DNA of 64,000 bases from an uncultured Lachnospiraceae bacterium (GTDB taxonomy: Bacteria; Bacillota; Clostridia; Lachnospirales; Lachnospiraceae): positions 1-64,000 of the forward strand of contig CANBFE010000001.1 of the NCBI GenBank assembly GCA_947367855.1, given 5' to 3'. Made by a program: the position numbers and the translations under genes. The first letter of the stretch is position 1. Each line of letters begins with the position of its first letter. This document shows positions 36,994 to 45,725 of this stretch, one piece after another. Under the pieces are notes generated by a model, which saw nothing but the letters and a program-made list of their open reading frames with translations, was not told the origin of the DNA and made no database searches.

Positions 36994-37911
36994 CTATTTT
37001 AAAAATCCGTTGACAATCTGGGCTTCTGCCTCTGCCTCCGTGAGTCCCAGCGTCATCAGTTTGATGATCTGGTCCCCTGCGATCTTTCCGATGGCAGCCT
37101 CATGGATCAGTTCCGCATCCAGATGATGGGCCGTAATCTCCGGTACTGCGCTGATTTTTGCACGGTCCATAATAATGCCGTCGCATTCGGAATGTCCCTT
37201 GCAACGGTTATTGCCATTGATTCTGGAATAGAAGACCTGCCTGGAATCATCCCTGGCAACGGAGCGGGAGATGATGTTTGCACTGGAATCGCTTCCGTCC
37301 AGGTCCACCTGGAAGGAGGTCTCCGCAGTCTGGTTTCCGTGGGTCATCAGCTTTTCCGTGACGACGATTCTGGCGCCGTCAGCCAGTTTTGCACTGGTGA
37401 GGCGTTTGGTGGAATCCACTCCCTTGATCTGGACCGTCTCCATCTCCATGAAGCTGTTCTCGCCAACCTCTATTCTGGTCTCCGGATTCATGATGCGGCC
37501 GCCCCGGCCGTCTCCGCTGCCATAGTGCTTTTCCACATATCTGACATGGGAATTTTTACCGATAAAAAAGCTGTGGAGTCCGTCGTGGCGGCTGTCGCTG
37601 TCACCGCCGTTATGGATGCCGCAGCCTGCCACGATGGTGACGTCACAGTCATCCCCTACATAAAAATCATTGTACACCATCTCGGTCAGGCCGCTCTGGC
37701 TCAGGACTACGGGAATGTGAACGCTCTCCTTTCTGGTGCCGGGTTTGATGACTATGTCAATACCCTGTCTGTCTGTCTTTGTGACTATGTCAATGTGGGC
37801 GGTGGTGGAGCGTTCCACACTCTCCCCGTTGGCGCGGATATTGTACGCGCCCGCGGGCATCTCGTGGAGACCTGCCACCTGCTCCAACAGGTTTTTCTGT
37901 ATCTCGTCCAT
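36994..37911 (-). CDS. SufB/SufD-family Fe-S cluster scaffold protein, short form
   Basis: The product is 305 aa, much shorter than SufB (about 470) or SufD (about 420) and lacking the N-terminal domain. The core beta-helix is recognisable (DCDVTIVAGCGIHNGGDSDS, GAKISAVPEI-like C-terminus with AELIHEAAIGKIAGDQI). It follows SufC by 28 bp. A two-gene SufC/short-SufB pair without SufS, SufU or SufD resembles the minimal SMS-type systems described in anaerobes. It assembles clusters on the SufC ATPase complex in the cytosol. Confidence 0.82.
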   Translation of the reverse strand: MDEIQKNLLEQVAGLHEMPAGAYNIRANGESVERSTTAHIDIVTKTDRQGIDIVIKPGTRKESVHIPVVLSQSGLTEMVYNDFYVGDDCDVTIVAGCGIHNGGDSDSRHDGLHSFFIGKNSHVRYVEKHYGSGDGRGGRIMNPETRIEVGENSFMEMETVQIKGVDSTKRLTSAKLADGARIVVTEKLMTHGNQTAETSFQVDLDGSDSSANIISRSVARDDSRQVFYSRINGNNRCKGHSECDGIIMDRAKISAVPEITAHHLDAELIHEAAIGKIAGDQIIKLMTLGLTEAEAEAQIVNGFLK

Positions 37912-37939
37912 TGGATGTCCCCCTTTCCTTTTTTATAAA

Positions 37940-38671
37940 TTAGACCGTCTGGTAGAATTTGCAGCCTTCTGTACCCTTCAGCAGTTCCGGCAGGATCTCC
38001 CCCCGCCGGCCCCTTGCCTGCACGATGCCGTCAGCAAGAACTACGATTTCGTCGGCAATGTTCAGAATGCGTTCCTGATGGGAGATGATGATCAGGGACC
38101 CTCCGTTTTCCCGGCGCATTTCTTCAAACACCTGAATCAGATTATTGAAACTCCAGAGATCGATTCCGGCTTCCGGCTCGTCGAAGACCGAGAGGGGCGT
38201 GCCGCGGGCGATGATTGTGGCTATTTCGATGCGCTTCAGTTCTCCCCCGGAGAGACTGGCATCCACGTCCCGGTTGACATAGTCCCTGGCGCAGAGGCCT
38301 ACCTTTGAAAGATAGTCGCAGATGGCGGGAAATTTTACGGTACCGTTTTCCGCGGCAGCAAGCTGAATCAGATCCCTGACTTTGATGCCTTTGAAACGGA
38401 CCGGCTGCTGGAAGGCAAAGCTGATGCCCAGTTTTGCCCTCTCCGTTATACTCATCCGGGTGATATCCGTGCCGTTATAGAGGATTCTGCCGGAAGTGGG
38501 CTGTTCGATTCCCATGATCAGTTTTGCCAAAGTGGATTTGCCGCCGCCGTTCGGCCCGGTGATGGCAATAAAGGCGTGGTCCTCAAAAACCAGATTTACC
38601 TCTCTGATGATCTCTTTATGCTTGTCGGCATCCTCCGGTACCTGAAAGCAGAGATTCTGTAACTCCAACAT
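37940..38671 (-). CDS. sufC: Fe-S cluster assembly ATPase SufC
   Basis: The product is 243 aa from the ATG at 38671 (AAGGAGG 6 bases upstream); the long frame to 38932 overlaps the glycogen debranching gene and has no support. It has Walker A (GPNGGGKSTLAK), the signature LSGGELKRIE, Walker B (LSVFDEPEAGID) and the H-loop ISHQERIL. The SufC-specific FDEPEAGID pattern separates it from importer ATPases. It is first in the SufC-SufB-PFOR gene run. Confidence 0.88.
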   Translation of the reverse strand: MLELQNLCFQVPEDADKHKEIIREVNLVFEDHAFIAITGPNGGGKSTLAKLIMGIEQPTSGRILYNGTDITRMSITERAKLGISFAFQQPVRFKGIKVRDLIQLAAAENGTVKFPAICDYLSKVGLCARDYVNRDVDASLSGGELKRIEIATIIARGTPLSVFDEPEAGIDLWSFNNLIQVFEEMRRENGGSLIIISHQERILNIADEIVVLADGIVQARGRRGEILPELLKGTEGCKFYQTV

Positions 38672-38784
38672 ATATGTCCTCCTTGGACTGCAGCAGGCAG
38701 CCGCTGTGTTGATAAAAGAACTGTTTTTACAGTATAGCACAGAAAGCGGAAAATCTATACTGTTTTTGAAAAATTTGGCAGGAT

Positions 38785-40917
38785 TTACAGTTCCCGTCCG
38801 GTGAAGACCGCCACGGAGCGGGGGTGCATAATAAACTCTGAATCGATGCGGACCTCCGTGCCCTCCGGATAAAAGTAACGCTTTTGTTCGTCCCCCCAGG
38901 TGTTCACGCTTAAATACCATGCCTGATGGCATTCCAGCTGGGGAACGGTGATCCGCACATCCTCCCAGTGGGAGTTCACCGCCACATAGACCAGATCGTC
39001 GGACCTGGTTTCCGGATTATAGCCTGCAAAGCTGATGGCCAGGGCTTTTGCATCCTGGGGAATGTATAATTCCTCAGCGTTGACTCCGTGGGTCGACATC
39101 GGTTCCATGCCGCAGACTGCATTGGGAAGCATTTTGCGTATGACCGGATGATTGTGGCGGTATGCAATCATGAATTTGAAAAATTCAAACAGATCCCGGT
39201 TTTTCTCCAGAAGCGTCCAGTCAAGCCAGGAGGTCTCATTGTCCTGACAGTAGGCATTGTTGTTGCCGAACTGGGAATTGCCGAACTCGTCCCCGGCCAG
39301 GAACATGGGGGTTCCTCTGCTGCACATCAGCACGGCGCAGGCATTGCGTATCATACGGAAGCGCAGGTCCAGTACCTCGGGATCCAGGGTATCCCCCTCC
39401 ACGCCGCAGTTCCAGCTTCTGTTGTCATCTGCTCCGTCCGTGTTGTTCCATCCGTTCTTTTCATTGTGTTTCACATTGTAGGAATAGAGATCATACAGGG
39501 TAAAACCGTCGTGGCAGGTGAGGAAATTGACACAGGAATTGTAACCTGCGTAATTATTTGTATAGTCGGAATAAAATCCGCCGTACAGGTCTCCGGAACC
39601 GGAAATACTCCAGGCTGCGTCCCAGGCATGCCAGAAGTCTCCTTTTAGAAATGCCCGGAGGGAATCGCGGTAACGGCCGTTCCATTCCGCCCAACGCTTG
39701 CTGGCAGGGAATTTCCCCACCTGGTAGAGACCGCCGGCATCCCAGGCCTCGGCAATGAGCTTTACATTGCGCAGCACGGGGTCAGTGGCCAGAAGCTCCA
39801 ACAGGGGCGGGTTGTTCAGGGGGGAACCGTCCTCATGCCGCCCCAGGATGCTGGCCAGGTCAAAGCGGAAGCCGTCGATGCGGTAGCTTACGGTCCAGTA
39901 GCGCAGGCATTCCAGGATCAATTGGCGCACAATGGGATTGTTGCAGTTCAGGGTATTGCCGCAGCCGCTGAAGTTGTAGTAGTTTCCGTTAGGCGTGAGC
40001 ATGTAATAGACTTTATTGTCAAAGCCCTTGAAACAGAAAGTGGGTCCTTTTTCATTGCCTTCTGCAGTGTGGTTGAAGACCACGTCCAGAATCACTTCAA
40101 TGCCGTTGTCATGCAGGGCTTTTATCAGGAGTTTCAGTTCCGTTCCTTCCTGATTGTATTCGTCCCTGGAAATATAGCTGGTGTTTGGGGCGAAAAATCC
40201 CACGGTATTGTAGCCCCAGTAATCCAGAAGTTTTTCCCCGTCCACGGTTCTGACGTTCATGGTCTCGTCAAATTCAAAAATGGGCATCAGTTCAACGGCA
40301 TTGATCCCCAATTCTTTCAAATAAGGAATTTTTTCCATCAGGCCTGCAAAGGTGCCCCGGTGCGTGACGCCTGAGGAAGGGTGGTAGGTAAAGCCCCGGA
40401 CGTGAAGCTCATAGATAACCAGGTCGCTCATGGTGCGGGTGGACTGCGGCATGGCGCCCCAGTCAAAAATATCGCGGATCACGCGGGCATGGTAGCTGCC
40501 CGACTTTTTGCTGCCCCACAGACGCTGCCCGGCTACAGAGCGGGCATAAGGATCCAACAGAACGGCGTTGCGGTTAAAGGTGAGACCGTTTTCCGGTTCA
40601 TTGGGGCCGTCAATCTGGTAGGCATATTCAAATTCTTCTATATCAAGGCCAAACACGATCATGGAATACACGTCCCCGATTTTGTAGGCATCGGGAAAGG
40701 GAAGTCTGGCATAGGGTGAGTGGGCATTCTTGTGGAAAAGAAGGAGGGTACAGGAAGTACCGTAGTGCGTGTGGACGGTAAAATTCACGCCCACAGGGAG
40801 CATCATGGCCCCGTGTACGTCAAAGAGTCCGGGACGTACGGGAAAGCCCTCTATTTCTGCTACCGGGGTCAGCGATACATGGAGCTCCGGAGTATAGTTC
40901 TGGGTAAAAAGTTTCAT
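38785..40917 (-). CDS. Glycogen debranching enzyme GlgX-type (isoamylase family GH13)
   Basis: The product is 710 aa with AAAGGAGG before the ATG. An N-terminal CBM48-like domain is followed by a GH13 barrel. Motifs include VILDVVFNHTAEGNEKGP, the nucleophile in YRIDGFRFDLAS, the acid/base Glu in KLIAEAWDAGG, and FLTCHDGFTLYDLYSYN. It hydrolyses alpha-1,6 branches of glycogen-type glucans in the cytosol. The gene is monocistronic with its own promoter at 40984-41012. Confidence 0.92.
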   Translation of the reverse strand: MKLFTQNYTPELHVSLTPVAEIEGFPVRPGLFDVHGAMMLPVGVNFTVHTHYGTSCTLLLFHKNAHSPYARLPFPDAYKIGDVYSMIVFGLDIEEFEYAYQIDGPNEPENGLTFNRNAVLLDPYARSVAGQRLWGSKKSGSYHARVIRDIFDWGAMPQSTRTMSDLVIYELHVRGFTYHPSSGVTHRGTFAGLMEKIPYLKELGINAVELMPIFEFDETMNVRTVDGEKLLDYWGYNTVGFFAPNTSYISRDEYNQEGTELKLLIKALHDNGIEVILDVVFNHTAEGNEKGPTFCFKGFDNKVYYMLTPNGNYYNFSGCGNTLNCNNPIVRQLILECLRYWTVSYRIDGFRFDLASILGRHEDGSPLNNPPLLELLATDPVLRNVKLIAEAWDAGGLYQVGKFPASKRWAEWNGRYRDSLRAFLKGDFWHAWDAAWSISGSGDLYGGFYSDYTNNYAGYNSCVNFLTCHDGFTLYDLYSYNVKHNEKNGWNNTDGADDNRSWNCGVEGDTLDPEVLDLRFRMIRNACAVLMCSRGTPMFLAGDEFGNSQFGNNNAYCQDNETSWLDWTLLEKNRDLFEFFKFMIAYRHNHPVIRKMLPNAVCGMEPMSTHGVNAEELYIPQDAKALAISFAGYNPETRSDDLVYVAVNSHWEDVRITVPQLECHQAWYLSVNTWGDEQKRYFYPEGTEVRIDSEFIMHPRSVAVFTGREL

Positions 40918-40983
40918 TCAGCCTCCTTTGTTTAACAGGCTGCCGTAGTCCGAGGCTTCCTGTCAATATTGAAATATGTGAAC

Positions 40984-41012
40984 AGTATAATGTATGTCCT
41001 GCGAAAAAGCAA
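40984..41012 (-). promoter_or_regulatory. Promoter of the debranching enzyme gene
   Basis: On the minus strand TTGCTT (41012-41007) and TATACT (40989-40984) are separated by 17 bp. Confidence 0.5.
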
Positions 41013-41067
41013 TGAAAAGATGAAAAGCCTGCAAAATCCTGCGGGACAAAAAAATTTGAAATTGTGC

Positions 41068-41096
41068 TTGACTTTTCTGGAGGTAAGGGTTATAAT
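41068..41096 (+). promoter_or_regulatory. Promoter of tRNA-Arg
   Basis: TTGACT (41068-41073) and a perfect TATAAT (41091-41096) with 17-bp spacing lie 32 bp before the tRNA. Confidence 0.75.
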
Positions 41097-41128
41097 TTTC
41101 AATGTTGCAGGGAGTAATCCTGCAGGAT

Positions 41129-41202
41129 GTGCGTTTAGCTCAGTTGGATAGAGCGTTTGGCTACGGACCAAAAGGTCGGGGGTTCGAATCCTCTAACGCA
41201 CG
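41129..41202 (+). tRNA. tRNA-Arg (ACG)
   Basis: Seventy-four bases with acceptor GTGCGTT/AACGCAC, anticodon loop CTACGGA (ACG) and a normal T-arm. Confidence 0.95.
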
Positions 41203-41231
41203 CTTGGTGCAATTAAGCACATTCTCGGTAT

Positions 41232-41275
41232 GCAGTGGGGAGAGCCTGAAAGCAGGTATTCCCGCTGTTTTTTTG
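41232..41275 (+). terminator. Terminator after tRNA-Arg
   Basis: CAGTGGGGA pairs (with wobbles) to TTCCCGCTG and is followed by seven Ts. Confidence 0.65.
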
Positions 41276-41365
41276 TCTGGCAGTGATGTCGTCTTTTCTG
41301 TTCCTCTGTTATTTCATCCATTCATTATGAAACTGTAAAACAATCCTAAAATTTGGCAATAACCA

Positions 41366-41394
41366 TTGATTTTACGGATTAAAAAAAGTATAAT
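41366..41394 (+). promoter_or_regulatory. Promoter of the DUF1700 gene
   Basis: TTGATT (41366-41371) and TATAAT (41389-41394) with 17-bp spacing; the leader to the ATG at 41469 is about 70 nt. Confidence 0.6.
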
Positions 41395-41468
41395 GGCATA
41401 GTCAAATTGAAAAAACAGGAGAATAATAGGAAGAAACGATAACAGAGGAACCGTATCAGGAGGGCAAT

Positions 41469-41930
41469 ATGACTAAACGGGAGTTTCTGGAAACATTGCG
41501 GCAGGCTTTAAACGGCAGAATGTCCTCCGGATCCGTGATGGACAATCTGCAGTTTTATGAGGATTATATTAATACGGAAATCCGAAAGGGAAGGCCTGAG
41601 GAGGAAGTACTTGCCGGACTGGGAGACCCAAGGCTGATAGCCCGTACCATTGTGGAGACCCGTGGGACAAAGGGCCAGGGGGACTATGGGGAGGATACTG
41701 TGTGGTATGAGGCTCAGGAGGAAAACAGTCAGGTCTACGGGGAGCCGGAGAAGCAGGGAAGGAACTGGCTGTCCGCAATTCCGGTCTGGGGATGGCTTTT
41801 TCTGATTCTGGTAATCATTTTGGTGATTGTCAGCGCGGTATTTTCGCTTTTGGCAGCTCTTCTGCCCATACTTCTGCCTGTACTGATTGTGGTGTTTGTG
41901 GTAAAGGCATTCCGCGACTGGATTCATTAA
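41469..41930 (+). CDS. DUF1700 (HAAS-domain) membrane protein
   Basis: The product is 153 aa. The N-terminal MTKREFLETLRQAL through YEDYINTEIRKGRPEEEVLAGLGDP is the HAAS/DUF1700 signature. A variable linker and two closely spaced hydrophobic segments (about 100-145) follow. Such proteins often pair with a PadR regulator, but none is adjacent here. A small perfect palindrome at 41932-41949 follows the stop. Confidence 0.82.
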   Translation: MTKREFLETLRQALNGRMSSGSVMDNLQFYEDYINTEIRKGRPEEEVLAGLGDPRLIARTIVETRGTKGQGDYGEDTVWYEAQEENSQVYGEPEKQGRNWLSAIPVWGWLFLILVIILVIVSAVFSLLAALLPILLPVLIVVFVVKAFRDWIH

Positions 41931-42071
41931 AATAGTACTAAAGTACTATAAAATGGCAGCATATTTTTTTACCGATCATCCCATACTATTGACGTAACTG
42001 ATAACAGGGAACCGAAAAGACAGCGGTTCACCACAGAAAAGCCGCCTGTGCGGCAGGATGTGAGGAAAGAA

Positions 42072-42239
42072 ATGGATAACAACAATAAGTACAACAACAG
42101 TACCAATGAGTCTGAAAACTGTAAGAACAGCCAGAATCAGAATAACAATCAGAACAAGAACCAGAACAATAACAACCAGAGCAAGAACCAGAACAACAAC
42201 CAGAGCAAGAACCAGAACAATCAGAACAACAACTACTAA
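42072..42239 (+). CDS. Asn/Gln/Lys-rich micro-protein, function unknown
   Basis: The product is 55 aa beginning at the ATG at 42072 behind GAGGAAAG. More than half the residues are Asn, with Gln, Lys and Ser; repeats of the type NQSKNQNNN dominate. It has no hydrophobic core, signal peptide or Cys pair beyond one Cys. It may be intrinsically disordered, and similar low-complexity proteins occur in spore coats. A small hairpin (42041-42054) lies before the start and a stem 42252-42279 after the stop. Confidence 0.6.
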   Translation: MDNNNKYNNSTNESENCKNSQNQNNNQNKNQNNNNQSKNQNNNQSKNQNNQNNNY

Positions 42240-42324
42240 GATTTTTCTGGCAATAGGGACACTGTATGGTGCCCCTATTTACATATTTGCGTAGCGGAGT
42301 TCTGCATACAGAGCGAGGAAGAAG

Positions 42325-43479
42325 ATGAAAAAAATGGAGTTGATAGCTCCCTGCCATTTTGGCCTGGAGGCCGTGCTGAGGCGGGAGATAGAGCGTTTGG
42401 GCTATGAAGTGACGGAGGTAGCCGACGGGAGGGTGACTTTTCTGGGGGACAGTGAGGCGCTGTGCAGGTCAAATATTTTCCTGCGTACTGCGGAACGGGT
42501 CCTGATCAAGGCAGGCAGCTTCCGTGCGGAGACCTTTGAGGAACTGTTTCAGGGAACAAAGGCAATTCCCTGGGAGGAATACATAACCAGAGACGGAAAA
42601 TTCTGGGTGGCAAAGGCGGCCAGTGTCAAGTCAAAACTGTTCAGCCCTTCCGACATCCAGTCTGTGATGAAGAAGGCAATGGTGGAACGCCTGAAGGAAG
42701 TATACCATATCGACTGGTTTTCGGAGGAGGGACAGAGTTTTCCTGTGAGAGTGTTTCTCATGAAGGACCAGGTGACGGTGGGACTGGATACCACCGGAGA
42801 ATCCCTGCATAAAAGAGGATACAGGAAACTGGTGGCGCAGGCTCCCATAGCGGAAAACCTGGCGGCGGCGCTGATCATGCTGACTCCCTGGAACAAAGAC
42901 CGCATTCTGGTGGATCCCTTCTGCGGCAGCGGGACATTTCCCATAGAGGCTGCCATGATGGCTGCCAATATGGCCCCGGGGAGGAACCGTGGTTTTATCG
43001 CGGAGGGATGGAACCATGTGGCGGAAGGCGCCAGGTGGAAGAACGCCCGGGAAGAGGCGGAGGATCTTGTGGATCTGAGCGTGAAGCCGGATATCCAGGG
43101 ATATGATATAGATGGCGATATGGTAAGTATTGCACGGGAAAACGCAAGGAAAGCAGGCGTGGCGCAGATGATTCATTTTCAGAGACGGGAACTGCAGCAG
43201 CTGAGCCACCCGAAGAAATATGGTTTTATTATCACAAATCCTCCTTATGGGGAGCGGCTTCATGACAAAGAGCAGATGCCGCCTTTGTACCGGATGATCG
43301 GGGAACGATTCTGGGCCCTTGATTCCTGGAGCATGTACCTGATCTCTGCCTACGGGAACGCAGAGCGGGACATCGGGCGGAAGGCGGATAAAAACCGTAA
43401 GATTTACAATGGCATGATGAAGGCATATTATTATCAGTTTCTGGGGCCGAAGCCTCCGAAGCGGGAAAATATGCCCTGA
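42325..43479 (+). CDS. THUMP-domain class I SAM-dependent RNA methyltransferase (RlmL-N/YpsC family)
   Basis: The product is 384 aa. An N-terminal ferredoxin-like and THUMP region (MELIAPCHFGLEAVLRREIE) is followed by a Rossmann methyltransferase with DPFCGSGTFPIEAA and the catalytic NPPYGER motif, typical of N2-guanine methylation of rRNA. It opens a run of three housekeeping genes with RdgB and a phosphoesterase. Confidence 0.9.
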   Translation: MKKMELIAPCHFGLEAVLRREIERLGYEVTEVADGRVTFLGDSEALCRSNIFLRTAERVLIKAGSFRAETFEELFQGTKAIPWEEYITRDGKFWVAKAASVKSKLFSPSDIQSVMKKAMVERLKEVYHIDWFSEEGQSFPVRVFLMKDQVTVGLDTTGESLHKRGYRKLVAQAPIAENLAAALIMLTPWNKDRILVDPFCGSGTFPIEAAMMAANMAPGRNRGFIAEGWNHVAEGARWKNAREEAEDLVDLSVKPDIQGYDIDGDMVSIARENARKAGVAQMIHFQRRELQQLSHPKKYGFIITNPPYGERLHDKEQMPPLYRMIGERFWALDSWSMYLISAYGNAERDIGRKADKNRKIYNGMMKAYYYQFLGPKPPKRENMP

Positions 43480-43514
43480 CAGAATGCGCGGACAGCTGCA
43501 GAAAAGAGGAAAAA

Positions 43515-44105
43515 ATGACACGAGTGATATTTGCCACCGGAAACGAGGATAAAATGAAGGAGATCCGGTCCATTCTTGCCGATACTTATCCGGAGATCCT
43601 TTCCATGAAGGAAGCCGGTATCAACATAGACATTGCGGAGGACGGAAAAAGCTATGAGGAAAACTCCCTGATCAAGGCAAGGGCGGTAGCCGCAGAGGCA
43701 GGGGTGCTTGTTCTGGCGGATGATTCCGGGCTTGAGATTGATTTTCTGAATAAAGAGCCGGGGGTTTACTCGGCCAGATACATGGGGGAGGATACGCCCT
43801 ACCGCATTAAGAATGCAAACCTGATCAGCCGCCTGGAGGGGGTTCCGGAGGAGAAAAGAACTGCCAGGTTCGTATGTGCCATTGCCGCAGTATTTCCGGA
43901 CGGAAGGGAGCTGACAGTGCGTGCTGCAATTGAAGGCGTCATTGGATACCAGGCAAAGGGGAGCAACGGTTTCGGGTATGACCCTATTTTTTATGTGCCT
44001 GAGTTGGGAAAGACCACAGCGGAGATGACAGAGGAGGAGAAAAATCTGGTCAGCCACAGGGGAAAGGCGCTGCGTCTTATGAAAGAGGAACTGAGGAAAC
44101 TATGA
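43515..44105 (+). CDS. rdgB: XTP/dITP diphosphatase (RdgB/HAM1 family)
   Basis: The product is 196 aa. Family motifs are FATGNEDKMKEI, LADDSGLEIDFLNKEPGVYSARY, GSNGFGYDPIFYVPE and SHRGKALRLM. It removes non-canonical purine nucleoside triphosphates from the pool. Its stop overlaps the next gene start by 4 bp. Confidence 0.93.
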   Translation: MTRVIFATGNEDKMKEIRSILADTYPEILSMKEAGINIDIAEDGKSYEENSLIKARAVAAEAGVLVLADDSGLEIDFLNKEPGVYSARYMGEDTPYRIKNANLISRLEGVPEEKRTARFVCAIAAVFPDGRELTVRAAIEGVIGYQAKGSNGFGYDPIFYVPELGKTTAEMTEEEKNLVSHRGKALRLMKEELRKL

Positions 44106-44575
44106 AAATATTGATTGTCAGCGACACCCACAGGAAAAACGAGAATTATTTCAAGGTAGTGGAGAAGGTCAGGCCGGAACTGGTGATACACTGCGGGGAT
44201 GCGGAGGGGAGTGAGTATGTGCTCACCCAGGCAGTAGACTGCCCGGTGCAGATTGTATTGGGCAACAATGATTTTTTCTCCTATCTTCCCAGAGAACTGG
44301 AGCTGAAGCTTGGCGCTTATAAAGTGTGGGTTACCCACGGGCATAATTATTATGTCGCCATGGGAAATGAGGCTATCAAACGGGAGGCGGCTGCCAGGGG
44401 AATGGACATCGTGATATATGGTCATACCCACAGACCGGAGGTGGACAGGAAGGGAAGGATTATTGCCGTGAATCCGGGAAGCCTGTCCTATCCAAGACAG
44501 GAGGGGCGCAGGCCTTCCTATATCATTATGGAAGCAGATGAAAAGGATGTTCGTTTTACCGTCGAGTATTTGTGA
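44102..44575 (+). CDS. YfcE/MJ0936-type metallophosphoesterase
   Basis: The product is 157 aa with a complete calcineurin-type metal site: SDTHRK, HCGDAEG, LGNND, THGH and YGHTHRPE. It is probably a cytosolic phosphodiesterase of broad specificity. Coupling to rdgB by a 4-bp overlap is common in Firmicutes. Confidence 0.92.
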   Translation: MKILIVSDTHRKNENYFKVVEKVRPELVIHCGDAEGSEYVLTQAVDCPVQIVLGNNDFFSYLPRELELKLGAYKVWVTHGHNYYVAMGNEAIKREAAARGMDIVIYGHTHRPEVDRKGRIIAVNPGSLSYPRQEGRRPSYIIMEADEKDVRFTVEYL

Positions 44576-44590
44576 AAATACCGGAAAAAC

Positions 44591-44619
44591 TTGACATGGG
44601 GACTGGGATGCGCTATAAT
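44591..44619 (+). promoter_or_regulatory. Consensus sigma-70 promoter of tRNA-Pro
   Basis: Perfect TTGACA (44591-44596) and perfect TATAAT (44614-44619) with a 17-bp spacer. Confidence 0.9.
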
Positions 44620-44632
44620 CTTTCTTATCTTT

Positions 44633-44707
44633 CGGGGTGTGGCTCAGCTTGGCTAGAGCGCCTGGTTTGGGACCAGGAAGTCGCAGGTTCGAATCCTGTC
44701 ACCCCGA
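44633..44707 (+). tRNA. tRNA-Pro (TGG), integration target
   Basis: Seventy-five bases with acceptor CGGGGTG/CACCCCG, anticodon stem CCTGG/CCAGG and anticodon TGG. Its last 21 bases are part of a 23-bp sequence repeated at 47535-47557, marking it as an attachment site. Confidence 0.95.
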
Positions 44708-44709
44708 TT
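44687..44709 (+). repeat. Attachment-site copy 1 (in tRNA-Pro 3' end)
   Basis: The 23 bases from the T-loop to two bases past the tRNA are identical to 47535-47557. Direct repeats of a tRNA 3' end are left by tyrosine-recombinase integration. Confidence 0.85.
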
Positions 44710-44745
44710 TTTTATAGCTACGAGCCGGGCGGGTCCGGCAACGGG

Positions 44746-44784
44746 AACGGCTGTGGGGAGCTTGCTCACTAACAGCCGTTTTCG
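44746..44784 (+). terminator. Stem-loop after tRNA-Pro
   Basis: AACGGCTGT (44746-44754) pairs with ACAGCCGTT (44772-44780), followed by a short T-rich stretch. A second hairpin, GAGCCAG/CTGGCTC at 44857-44875, follows. The stretch 44708-45091 holds no gene. Confidence 0.55.
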
Positions 44785-45091
44785 TTGTTGGACACATGCG
44801 GCGACAGCCGCAAAGCGAGGAAAGCCGCAGGCTTTTCGAGCGTGCCCGGCGGACTTGAGCCAGTGTTTCTGGCTCATTATTAGTTTATTCTGTACATTCT
44901 AATCTGTCTTTTTTGTCGAATACATACCTGGAAGATGCGGGAAAGGGCATCTTTGCGGCGGCTGTACGCCCCTTTTTTATCCTGAATCTGCTCCCACTGT
45001 ACTCCACTGCCACTCCACTGCTTCGGTGACAGGCGGAACAAATGGAAGAGAAAATTGAATATAGTACTATCGTTAATCAAGAATAAAATCT

Positions 45092-45333
45092 ACAAAAGCT
45101 TTCTGGAAAAAGAATGCCCTGACCTGCCCCATTACCGTCTGCATGACTTAAGACATACCTATTTTACGCTGTGCACGGAAATCGGCTTCAGCGAGCTTTC
45201 CATCATAGCCACAGGAGGACACAGCACCATACAGAGTGCCAAACGCTATCAGCATGCCACTATGAACAGGATGAAGTCGGATATGGCAAAACTGGAAGAG
45301 ATTTTCGGGAATACAATAGCGGCATCACAATAG
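45092..45333 (+). pseudogene. Tyrosine recombinase (integrase) C-terminal fragment, copy A
   Basis: About 80 residues preserve the C-terminal catalytic part: HDLRHTYFTL (His and Arg of the active site), TGGHSTIQSAKRYQH with the catalytic Tyr in a decayed context, and a terminal helix. The N-terminal and core-binding domains are missing. The DNA is nearly identical to 56207-56448. It marks the left side of a decayed mobile island. Confidence 0.8.
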
Positions 45334-45488
45334 CAGCGTATGATGTGGCAGCTGTACTTATGGAGGAAATATCTTTTGGTATTTCCTCTTTTACATTGCT
45401 GACAAAAATTTCATGGGAATTTTATTGTAAACAGGAGAGGCTTTTTGTATAATGTAGATATCCTAAGAGATTGAAAGGGAGGTCGTCA

Positions 45489-45725
45489 ATGGAGGCTATT
45501 CGTAAATATATTGATGCAAGCAGTCTGATGGCTGTCATGACATTGCCGGAAGCTTTTAAGAATCGAAAATTGGAGGTTCTTGTTTTTCCTATGGAGGAAC
45601 AGGAGTCAGAAAAGGCGGATATTGAGTCAGTAGTGCAGTCATTGATTGGAGCGATTCCTGCCACAGATATGTCATTGGAGGAGATGCGGGAAGAAAGGCG
45701 GCTCAAATATGAAACTGCTGATTGA
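45489..45725 (+). CDS. Antitoxin-like protein of a PIN-toxin pair
   Basis: The product is 78 aa from the ATG at 45489 behind GGGAGG. It has an N-terminal strand-like segment (EVLVFPMEEQ) and a charged C-terminus typical of antitoxins that thread into a PIN toxin. It overlaps the PIN-domain gene start by 17 bp. A truncated tandem copy is at 46511-46702. The DNA-binding fold cannot be assigned with certainty. Confidence 0.7.
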   Translation: MEAIRKYIDASSLMAVMTLPEAFKNRKLEVLVFPMEEQESEKADIESVVQSLIGAIPATDMSLEEMREERRLKYETAD

